The translations under genes and the position numbers were made by a program. A stretch of 64,000 bases of DNA. It comes from Caccoplasma_A sp045587545 (GTDB lineage: Bacteria > Bacteroidota > Bacteroidia > Bacteroidales > G3-4614). Positions 16,524-23,801 of the stretch are shown piece by piece. The notes under the pieces are model-generated. The model made no database searches. It had not been told where the DNA came from and saw only the letters and a list, made by a program, of their open reading frames with translations. The stretch's first letter is position 1. Every line of letters starts with the position of its first letter. Location: contig JAZNCN010000028.1 in NCBI GenBank assembly GCA_045587545.1, positions 186,001 through 250,000 on the forward strand, in the 5' to 3' direction.

Positions 16524-17401
16524 ATTTAACAGTAATAGTTCTGACATATAATGAAGAGTTGCATATTCGCCGTTGTTTGGAGAATATAAAAATGTTCTGT
16601 AACAAAATATATGTTATAGACTCTTTTTCTACAGACAAAACGGTTGAAATTTGTAAAGATTTAGGAGCAGTTGTTCTACAAAACAGATGGCCAGGCAACC
16701 AAGCAGAACAGTTTAATTGGGCATTAGATAATATTAATATTAAAACAGAATGGATATTACGTTTAGATGCTGATGAATACCTACTCCCTGAATTAATTGA
16801 TGAATTAAAAAACAGACTACCTAAAATTCCAGAAAATATATCAGGTGTTAGCCTTAAAAGACGCCATATATTTTTAGGGAAATGGATAAAAAAAGGAACA
16901 TATCCTGTTATTATTTTAAGAATGTTTAGAAATGGCAAAGGCAGATGCGAACAAAGATTGATGGATGAGCATCTGATTTTGTCAGAAGGAGAGACAATTA
17001 CTTTTGAAAATGATTTTGTTGACCACAACTTAAATACATTAATGTGGTGGATAGAGAAACATAATAACTACGCCATAAGAGAAGCAGTTGAGTTATTAGA
17101 TTTGGAATTAAATTTATCTCAGAAACAATCAGACAAAGAAATTTCAAGGAAAGAAAAGGACAAAAAACTATATATAAAAATCCCTATTTTCATAAGAGCT
17201 TTTATATATTTCTGCATAAGATATTTTATAAAAGGTGGATTTTTAGAAGGCAAAGAGGGCTTTCTTTGGCATTTTTTACAAGGGTTATGGTATCGCACTC
17301 TTGTTGATGCAAAAGTTTTTGAAATAAAAAAACATTGCAACGGTAATAAGCAGGAAATTATAAATTATATTAATACTACATATAATATCCGCCTTAACTG
17401 A
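16517..17401 (+). CDS. glycosyltransferase family 2, WaaE/KdtX-like
   Basis: A 294-residue GT-A enzyme of the WaaE/KdtX-like group. It opens with VIVLTYNEELHIRRCLENI and continues with VIDSFSTDKTVEICK, the NQAEQFNWAL segment, and the DxD-like RLDADEY near residue 84. The C-terminal third carries FIYFCIRYFIKGGFLEGKEG, then F-L-W-H-F-L-Q, an amphipathic membrane-associated region. It is a tandem paralogue of the next gene. The start overlaps the acetyltransferase end, indicating coupling. Confidence 0.85.
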   Translation: MLDLTVIVLTYNEELHIRRCLENIKMFCNKIYVIDSFSTDKTVEICKDLGAVVLQNRWPGNQAEQFNWALDNINIKTEWILRLDADEYLLPELIDELKNRLPKIPENISGVSLKRRHIFLGKWIKKGTYPVIILRMFRNGKGRCEQRLMDEHLILSEGETITFENDFVDHNLNTLMWWIEKHNNYAIREAVELLDLELNLSQKQSDKEISRKEKDKKLYIKIPIFIRAFIYFCIRYFIKGGFLEGKEGFLWHFLQGLWYRTLVDAKVFEIKKHCNGNKQEIINYINTTYNIRLN

Positions 17402-17410
17402 TAAATTATT

Positions 17411-18298
17411 ATGGCTAATATATCTGCAATTGTATTAACATATAACGAAGAAATACATATTAAGAGATGTATTGAAAATTTAAAACTAATAACAAATAAA
17501 ATATTTGTTATTGATAGTTTTTCAACGGATTCAACCATAAATATAGCTAAAGAGTTAGGAGCTGAGGTCTTATTCAATAAATGGGAGAATAGTTATTCAA
17601 AACAATTTAACTGGGCCTTAAAGAATGCACCAATAAAAACAGATTGGGTTATCAGAATTGATGCAGACGAATATCTTGATAATAAATTGATTGACGAAAT
17701 AAACAATAAACTACCAAAAGTTTCTGATAATGTATCAGGAATAGAAATATGTTTAGATCGTTTTTTCCTAAAAAGAAGAATAAAATTTGGATTAGGTAAA
17801 ATATCTCAAATCAGATTATTCAGATACGGGAAAGCTATATGTGAACCAAGAATGATGGATGAACACATAATGGTAGATGGAGAGATTATATCATTTAAAG
17901 GAAAATGGATTGACAATAATCTATCTACATTACAAGAATGGAGTAGTAAACACAATAAATATGCAATTAGAGAGGCTATTGATTATTTAAATTTATATTC
18001 CGATAATGATATAAATATTAAATATAATTATTCTTATAATGCCAAAAATAAGCATAAGAATAAAACACGATATAGTAAGATGCCTCTTTTCTGGAGGGCA
18101 TTTATATATTTCTGTATCAGATACTTTATTCGTGGTGGTTTTTTAGATGGCAAAGAGGGTTTTTTGTGGCATTTTCTTCAAGGTTGGTGGTACAGGACTC
18201 TTGTTGATGCAAAGATCTTTGAGATAAAGAAACGTTGTGGCAACGATAAGAATAAAATAAAAAAGTATATTAAAGATAATTATAATATTGAATTGTAA
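17411..18298 (+). CDS. glycosyltransferase family 2, tandem paralogue
   Basis: A 295-residue GT-A enzyme with the same layout as the gene 9 bp upstream: AIVLTYNEEIHIKRCIENL, VIDSFSTDSTINIAK, RIDADEYLDN, and a C-terminal FIYFCIRYFIRGGFLDGKEG segment. The last ~50 residues are nearly identical between the two, while the middle (acceptor side) differs more. This pattern suggests duplication followed by divergence of acceptor or donor choice. It ends directly against the ATG of the following acyltransferase. Confidence 0.85.
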   Translation: MANISAIVLTYNEEIHIKRCIENLKLITNKIFVIDSFSTDSTINIAKELGAEVLFNKWENSYSKQFNWALKNAPIKTDWVIRIDADEYLDNKLIDEINNKLPKVSDNVSGIEICLDRFFLKRRIKFGLGKISQIRLFRYGKAICEPRMMDEHIMVDGEIISFKGKWIDNNLSTLQEWSSKHNKYAIREAIDYLNLYSDNDINIKYNYSYNAKNKHKNKTRYSKMPLFWRAFIYFCIRYFIRGGFLDGKEGFLWHFLQGWWYRTLVDAKIFEIKKRCGNDKNKIKKYIKDNYNIEL

Positions 18299-19384
18299 AT
18301 GATTAATATAACTGAAAATAACAAACAACACTATTATTGGTTAGACCTAATAAGATTTTTGGCTGCGTTTGAGGTAATGTTATGTCATTACAGAGGATTC
18401 TTTTTTGTTGAATACGGATTACTCCCTGCGGAACAACAAAATATTTTTTCTCAAATATTCTATTTCTCTACAAGATTGGGAGAAGAGGCTGTTCTTATAT
18501 TCTTTGTATTAAGTGGACTTTTGGTTGGAGGTAAAGCACTTGATAAAGCTCGTTTAGGAACATTCAACTTAAAAAGTTATGCTATAGACCGTTTTGTAAG
18601 AATAATGCTTCCATTAATATCTGTTTTATTGCTTATTATACCTATCACATACTCCCTTGGAGGTAAAATTGACTGGATTAATTGGGTTGGAAACTTGTTT
18701 TCTCTACAAGGTGTTTTAGTTGGTTTTATACCTCATTGTGAACCTTTATGGTCTTTAGCATACGAGGTATGGTTTTATATTATAATAGGAGCTATTATCG
18801 CTCATATTAAAAATAAGAACAAGACTATTCCTTCTGTAATTTTAATTATTTGTGCATTAGTTTTCCTTAAATTAGAATTTAAATATTTGGTAATTTGGGG
18901 AATGGGAGCCTTAACATTCTTTACATTAAATAGCAAAAAGAGTAAAATATATTTATATCTTGCAATCATTGGTGCAATACTCTCAATTTTTGCATTACAA
19001 TTAACAAGTGGATCTCGAACATTAAAATACAGTGTTAGTGAAATTACATTTGACGCTTTACAATATATGCTATCTTTATCATTTTGCATAATAATAAGTT
19101 TTATAGCTAACAGCAAACCTAAAAACAAAATAGCAACTTTCATAAATAATTTAGGCTCAAAACTTGCTGTCTTTTCATATACTCTCTATTTAGTACACAA
19201 TCCTCTTGGCTGGTTAATGGAGAGTATTGGATTACCCAAAAGCGAAAGTATAAATATATATTCAATTGGAATTTATATTGTTGCAATAGTAATATGTATG
19301 TTAATAACATACGGTATATACTGGTGCTTTGAAAAACGTACATACGCAGTTAAAGCATACATAAAAAATAAATTACTAAAATAA
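18299..19384 (+). CDS. membrane acyltransferase, acyltransferase-3 family
   Basis: A 361-residue integral membrane protein with about ten hydrophobic helices. The N-terminal YYWLDLIRFLAAFEVMLCHY carries the family R and H residues (helix 1), and VLSGLLVGGKAL and YAIDRFVRIMLPL follow as in the OafA-type fold. Members transfer acyl groups from acyl-CoA across the membrane to sugars, usually O-acetylation of O-antigen or capsule. It is coupled to the preceding GT2 gene with no gap. A second acyltransferase of this family is encoded at 20458. Confidence 0.83.
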   Translation: MINITENNKQHYYWLDLIRFLAAFEVMLCHYRGFFFVEYGLLPAEQQNIFSQIFYFSTRLGEEAVLIFFVLSGLLVGGKALDKARLGTFNLKSYAIDRFVRIMLPLISVLLLIIPITYSLGGKIDWINWVGNLFSLQGVLVGFIPHCEPLWSLAYEVWFYIIIGAIIAHIKNKNKTIPSVILIICALVFLKLEFKYLVIWGMGALTFFTLNSKKSKIYLYLAIIGAILSIFALQLTSGSRTLKYSVSEITFDALQYMLSLSFCIIISFIANSKPKNKIATFINNLGSKLAVFSYTLYLVHNPLGWLMESIGLPKSESINIYSIGIYIVAIVICMLITYGIYWCFEKRTYAVKAYIKNKLLK

Positions 19385-19393
19385 TTTATATCA

Positions 19394-20158
19394 ATGAAAG
19401 TATCTATAATTACTTGTACATATAATAGTGCAGCGACTATTGCTGATACCATTAAATCGGTTAATGCTCAAACTTACCACAATATTGAGCATATTATTGT
19501 TGATGGTCTTTCAAAAGATAATACTTTAGAGATTGTTAAACAATCAGCAAGTGATAGACAAATTATAAAATCAGAGAAAGACAACGGCATTTACGATGCC
19601 TTTAACAAGGGTATCGGAATGGCAACAGGAGATATTATTGGCGTGCTTAACTCTGATGATTTTTTTACTTCTGATACTATTATTGAGCAAGTAGTTAATG
19701 CTTTTAACAAAGAAAGTATTGATGCCGTTTATGGTGATATACACTTTGTTAACACGGAGAACTTAAACAAATGCGTTAGATACTATTCCTCAAAAAATTT
19801 TAGGCCATATATGATGCGAATGGGATTTATGTTTGCCCACCCATCTTTCTACGTTAAACGTGAGCATTATGAGACTTTAGGGTTATATAAAACCGATTAT
19901 AAGATTGCCGCTGATTTTGAGTTACTCCTCCGCTTTGTTGTAAAAGCTAAAATAAACTGCAAATACTTACCATTGGATTTTGTTACTATGCGTACCGGAG
20001 GAGCAAGCACAGAGGGTTTCAGAAGTAAGAATATTATAAACAAAGAGTGCCTAAGAGCTTGCAAAGAAAACAACTATTACTCTAATATACTTTTTATGTG
20101 GCTACGCCTTGTTTATAAAGCATTTGAATTACTTTTGTTTAAGATTAAATCTAAATAG
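19394..20158 (+). CDS. glycosyltransferase family 2 (WcaA-like)
   Basis: A 254-residue GT-A enzyme with VSIITCTYNSAATIADTIKS at the N-terminus, IEHIIVDGLSKDNTLEIV, ISEKDNGIYDAFNKGI-like acceptor loop, and GVLNSDDFF (DxD-type) near residue 85. The FAHPSFYVKREHYETLG and YKIAADFELLLRF motifs are typical of the group that includes colanic-acid WcaA/WcaE. It is followed by a 299-bp repeat-rich spacer, so it may be the last gene of a transcript or read through into the phase-variable acyltransferase. Confidence 0.87.
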   Translation: MKVSIITCTYNSAATIADTIKSVNAQTYHNIEHIIVDGLSKDNTLEIVKQSASDRQIIKSEKDNGIYDAFNKGIGMATGDIIGVLNSDDFFTSDTIIEQVVNAFNKESIDAVYGDIHFVNTENLNKCVRYYSSKNFRPYMMRMGFMFAHPSFYVKREHYETLGLYKTDYKIAADFELLLRFVVKAKINCKYLPLDFVTMRTGGASTEGFRSKNIINKECLRACKENNYYSNILFMWLRLVYKAFELLLFKIKSK

Positions 20159-20163
20159 TTTTT

Positions 20164-20389
20164 TAGTTGTTAGTTGTCAGCTTTGAGATAAAGTTCCCCG
20201 TCGCACAGAGCACTGATTTCCTCCGTCGCATAGGAGTTATGCTCCCCCATACTGCGGTCGGATTAACATTCAGTTAATCCTATTTGCTAAAGCAAATACC
20301 TTGTATGCCCCATTTTAAGGCACAAATTGACATTTAGTCAATTTTAATTACATAGTAATTACCTTAAACTACCCCATATGGGGTAGTTG
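20164..20389 (+). repeat. dispersed hairpin-module element, copy A
   Basis: This fills most of the 299-bp spacer after 20158. It begins with an AGTTGTTAGTTG motif. The core 20221-20308 is nearly identical to 41251-41337. Hairpins visible: GCATA-GGAGT-TATGC (20228-20242), GGATTAAC-ATTCA-GTTAATCC (20260-20280), ATTTGC-TAAA-GCAAAT (20282-20297). A diverged second module has AAATTGAC-ATTTA-GTCAATTT (20324-20344) and AATTAC-ATA-GTAATT (20346-20360), then AACTACCCC-ATAT-GGGGTAGTT (20367-20388). Stem changes are compensated. No coding sequence is evident. Confidence 0.8.
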
Positions 20390-20457
20390 TTAGCAAAAAA
20401 TTTGTTTAACAAACATGAATATTTATTAGTTATTTATTATTAGAGATATAATTTTTT

Positions 20458-21561
20458 TTGATAATATTATGTATAAACGCAACCAACCAACCAACCAACC
20501 AACCAACCAACCAACCAACCAACCAACCAACCAACCAACCACCACAATTAAATAATAGAGAATCAGGACTTGACATAATAAGAGTTACTGCCATTCTTTT
20601 TGTAATTGCAGGGCATTTCTTTTATCTGCATACAAACTTTATGGATACTCCTATTACAGATACAAATTTATTTTTTCAAGGAGTTTTAATGTCTCTATTC
20701 TATGTATCTGTTCCTCTTTTTGTATTGCTGACTGGTTATTTGCATAGGAGGAAAAGATATGATGAAATAAATTTAAAAACATTTAAAGGTATCTGGAAGG
20801 TTATAAATCCATACATATTCTATTCAGTACTATTCGTTTTATTTAAAATATTCTATCTAAATCAAAATTTTTCAGCTTTTCAATACTTGAAATCATTATT
20901 AAATTTTACAGCTATACCTTATGGCTGGTATATTGAACTATATATAGGACTATTTTTATTAATGCCTTTTTTAAATATCCTATTTGAAAAATTAGAGACA
21001 AAAAAGAATAGATTATTTTTAATTGGAATTTGCATATTTAATAGCGCTATTCCCTTATTTGTTAATAGAGGAGGGGTTCAAGTCTTTCCAAATTATTTTG
21101 ATATAATTGGAGCTATTACATTCTATTTCGTTGGTTCGTATATTGCAGAATATAAGCCTAAAATCAAGAAAATATTTTTAGTATTAGGTATCGTTGCTTT
21201 ATGTTTATCTGATGCAGGAGTCAGTTTGATATTAAACAAAACCTTTACACCAGTTGGAGGACAGGTTTGGAGTATATATTATTTAGCAATAGCTACTGCT
21301 ATATTTTTAATTCTATACAACAAAAAAAGTAATTCTAAAATTCTATCAAAACTTTCTATATATACTTTAGATATATACCTTTGTTGTGGAATGTTTGATA
21401 TTTTATACTATTCATATTTTAAAAATCATTTCTTTGAATCTCAACAACAGTTTTTTGTATATATATTAATTATTATTCCGTTAGTATTTTTTAGTTCTAC
21501 ATTAGTAGCATTTATTAAAGATTTTACATTCAGCAGTATAAAAAGACTTTTTAGAATTTAA
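20458..21561 (+). CDS. membrane acyltransferase (acyltransferase-3 family), predicted phase-variable
   Basis: The 367-residue frame encodes an OafA-like membrane acyltransferase: ESGLDIIRVTAILFVIAGHF (helix 1 with R and H), LSVPLFVLLTGYLHRRK-like second segment, and about ten hydrophobic helices. It begins with an unusual N-Q-P-T tetrapeptide repeat encoded by (AACC)15. The open frame can start only at TTG 20458. The nearby ATG (20469) enters the repeat in another frame and stops at 20553-20555. Losing one unit or gaining two would join the ATG to the acyltransferase frame. With 15 units the gene is probably off or weakly translated. All three repeat frames lack stops. Expected role is O-acylation of the surface polysaccharide. 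Confidence 0.78.
   Translation: MIILCINATNQPTNQPTNQPTNQPTNQPPQLNNRESGLDIIRVTAILFVIAGHFFYLHTNFMDTPITDTNLFFQGVLMSLFYVSVPLFVLLTGYLHRRKRYDEINLKTFKGIWKVINPYIFYSVLFVLFKIFYLNQNFSAFQYLKSLLNFTAIPYGWYIELYIGLFLLMPFLNILFEKLETKKNRLFLIGICIFNSAIPLFVNRGGVQVFPNYFDIIGAITFYFVGSYIAEYKPKIKKIFLVLGIVALCLSDAGVSLILNKTFTPVGGQVWSIYYLAIATAIFLILYNKKSNSKILSKLSIYTLDIYLCCGMFDILYYSYFKNHFFESQQQFFVYILIIIPLVFFSSTLVAFIKDFTFSSIKRLFRI
20481..20540 (+). repeat. tetranucleotide tract (AACC)15
   Basis: Fifteen perfect tandem AACC units, 60 bp, lie within the first codons of the acyltransferase gene. A 4-bp unit changes reading frame on slippage, the hallmark of contingency loci. The tract starts 12 bp after the first base of the only close ATG. 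Confidence 0.95.
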
Positions 21562-21601
21562 TGATAACTATTATTTATAATCCCATAAATAAGATTAATA
21601 C

Positions 21602-21634
21602 ACTCCGAATTGATTTTTCATCTCGGAGTTTTTT
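21602..21634 (+). terminator. intrinsic terminator after acyltransferase
   Basis: ACTCCGA (21602-21608) pairs with TCGGAGT (21623-21629), with a 14-nt loop, and is followed by a T-run to 21634. It lies 40 bp after the acyltransferase stop and probably separates it from the epimerase transcript. Confidence 0.65.
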
Positions 21635-21672
21635 ATTTATAGATAAATTCCTATCTATTAAGTTTTTTTTAC

Positions 21673-21680
21673 TATCTTCG
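21673..21680 (+). promoter_or_regulatory. possible -7 box before the NAD epimerase gene
   Basis: TATCTTCG, a one-base variant of the Bacteroidetes TAnnTTTG box, lies after the terminator and ~109 bp before the epimerase start. The leader that follows contains the mini-hairpin AGGC-ATA-GCCT (21692-21702). No clear -33 TTTG was found at the usual spacing. Confidence 0.35.
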
Positions 21681-21788
21681 CAATATTAAATAGGCATAGC
21701 CTGTTAAATTAGGAATTAGTTCGTGGCTTTGCAACAATTAGAAATGAGGAATTAATTCATAATTACCAATTGTTCTTATTAGACAAAG

Positions 21789-22748
21789 ATGCAAGAAAAC
21801 AAATTAAATATTTTGATTACCGGGGCTTACGGGTTTGTTGGCTCTAATATTTCAGCTTTTCTGAAAAAGAATCTGAATTGCAATCTTATTGCTTTGGATA
21901 TTAAACAAGGCGAAGGTGCGTATGACAATTTCTTTACATGGAATGACATTGAAATGATTGAATGGAATTCTGTTGATACTGTTATTCACCTTGCCGGTAT
22001 GGCTCATGATACTAAAAACACTACAGATGAGAGTAAGTATTTTGAAATAAATACCGGGCTTACTCAAAAGGTGTTTGATATGTTTTCAAAGTCAAATGCT
22101 AAACGTTTTATATTTTTCAGCAGTGTTAAAGCGGCTACCGACAGAGTTAATAGCAATGCTCTTAGGGAAGATGTTGCCTGCAACCCTAAAACACCTTATG
22201 GTCGTTCAAAACGCGCAGCTGAGGAGTATATAATAGACAATAGAGGTTTTGAGTTGCCTGATAAGAGTGTTTTTATTCTTCGACCGGCTATGATTCATGG
22301 TAAGGGCAACAAAGGCAACTTAAACTTGTTATACAAAGTTGTATGCAAAGGTATTCCTTGGCCTTTGGGCAAATTTGATAATTCACGTTCTTTTATGGGA
22401 GTGGATAACTTATGCTTTATTATTAAATCGCTTATTGAAAAGGATATTGCAAGTGGCATCTACAATGTTGCTGATGATAAACCTCTTTCTACAAACCTTT
22501 TGATAATGCTTATTGCTAAATCAATGGGGAAAAAGCCTGTTATTTGGGGCATAAGCAAAGGCTTAATAAAGTGTATTGCAAAAATTGGCGATATTATTCA
22601 TTTGCCTTTGAATAGCGAGAGGCTTATGAAACTTACCGAAAATTTTGTTGTTGATAATAGTAAAATCAAGGAAGCTATTGGTTGTGAAAATCTTCCAACA
22701 TCAGCAGAGAAAGGCATGTTTAAAACTTTGTTGAGTTTCAAGGGATAG
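21789..22748 (+). CDS. NAD-dependent sugar epimerase/dehydratase
   Basis: A short-chain dehydrogenase of the extended NDP-sugar type, 319 residues. ILITGAYGFVGSNI (residues ~8-21) is the Gly-rich Rossmann motif, IHLAGMAHDT follows, SSVKAATD holds the catalytic Ser, and YGRSK near residue 138 is the Tyr-x3-Lys catalytic pair. It directly precedes a WecA-like phosphoglycosyltransferase. In many O-antigen loci this pair makes and uses the UDP-N-acetyl-amino sugar that starts the repeat unit (WbpV/WbpL or WbcP-like). Substrate inferred from this context only. Confidence 0.82.
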   Translation: MQENKLNILITGAYGFVGSNISAFLKKNLNCNLIALDIKQGEGAYDNFFTWNDIEMIEWNSVDTVIHLAGMAHDTKNTTDESKYFEINTGLTQKVFDMFSKSNAKRFIFFSSVKAATDRVNSNALREDVACNPKTPYGRSKRAAEEYIIDNRGFELPDKSVFILRPAMIHGKGNKGNLNLLYKVVCKGIPWPLGKFDNSRSFMGVDNLCFIIKSLIEKDIASGIYNVADDKPLSTNLLIMLIAKSMGKKPVIWGISKGLIKCIAKIGDIIHLPLNSERLMKLTENFVVDNSKIKEAIGCENLPTSAEKGMFKTLLSFKG

Positions 22749-22801
22749 ATACATATATAATCCGTTTTGATTTTGATTAAAACTTTAAATTATTTTTGAC
22801 T

Positions 22802-23773
22802 ATGGCAATGGATTGGTGCTTAATTGGCTTGGCTCTGCCGGTTTTGTTTGTGGCAGAACTTGTATATTTCAGAATTGCCGACAGATTTGATATTATTGAC
22901 AAACCTAATGAGCGGAGTTCGCACAAAAGCATTACATTAAGAGGTGGTGGTATTATTTTTTATATTGCTATTGTCTATTTTGCAATGTTATACGGCTTTC
23001 CCTATCCTTGGTTTCTGTTAGGATTGACACTTATAACTTTCATCAGTTTTATTGATGACATTATTGATTTGAGTTCAAAAGTCAGAATTCTTTTTCAGTT
23101 TTCGGCAATGGCTCTTATGTTTTTACAATGGGGATTGTTTAATGGCGTTTATCCTTGGTGGTATGTAATTATTGCTCTTATTTTCTGCACAGGAGTTATT
23201 AATGCATATAACTTTATGGACGGTATTAATGGCATTACTGGTGGTTACTCGCTTGTTGCTTTGTGTGCTTTGGCATACATAAACGAGGCTGTTCAGCCAT
23301 TTGTTATTCCCGAACTAATTTATATAGCCATTGCAGGAGTTTTGGTCTTCAACTTCTTTAATTTCAGAAAGAAAGCTAAATGTTTTGCCGGCGATTGCGG
23401 ATCGGTTGCTATAGCTTTTATTATTCTTTTCTTATTAGGAAAGCTTATTATTGAATCTGAGAATTTAAGCTACATAATTATTCTTCTTTTGTATGGCGTT
23501 GATTCTATTTTAACCATTATTCATAGAATTATGCTTAAAGAGAATATTTTTAAGGCACATCGCAAACATGCATACCAAATTATGGCTAACGAATTAAAAA
23601 TGCCTCATTTGATTGTTTCCGGCGCATACATGCTTTTACAAACAGCTTTTGTTATTGGATTTTTTATATGCTTTGAATATTGTTACACATATTTTATTGC
23701 ATCAACAATAACTCTTTGCCTAACATATGTATGGTTTATGAAAAAGTATTTTCATCTACATCAAAAGGCATAA
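22802..23773 (+). CDS. undecaprenyl-phosphate sugar-1-phosphate transferase (WecA/MraY-like, GT4-type PNPT)
   Basis: Polytopic phosphoglycosyltransferase that transfers a sugar-1-phosphate from UDP-sugar to undecaprenyl phosphate and so starts repeat-unit assembly. Motifs: PNERSSHKSITLRGGGI near residue 36, FIDDIIDLSSKVR near residue 82 (D-D pair), NAYNFMDGINGITG near residue 132, and FKAHRKHAYQ near residue 248 (cytoplasmic His motif). About ten membrane helices, 323 residues. ATG 22802 is preferred over an in-frame TTG at 22796. It fits with the upstream epimerase and downstream dehydratase as the initiation module. Confidence 0.85.
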   Translation: MAMDWCLIGLALPVLFVAELVYFRIADRFDIIDKPNERSSHKSITLRGGGIIFYIAIVYFAMLYGFPYPWFLLGLTLITFISFIDDIIDLSSKVRILFQFSAMALMFLQWGLFNGVYPWWYVIIALIFCTGVINAYNFMDGINGITGGYSLVALCALAYINEAVQPFVIPELIYIAIAGVLVFNFFNFRKKAKCFAGDCGSVAIAFIILFLLGKLIIESENLSYIIILLLYGVDSILTIIHRIMLKENIFKAHRKHAYQIMANELKMPHLIVSGAYMLLQTAFVIGFFICFEYCYTYFIASTITLCLTYVWFMKKYFHLHQKA

Positions 23774-23801
23774 TTAATGATTAACACATAAATTTTACAT
23801 T

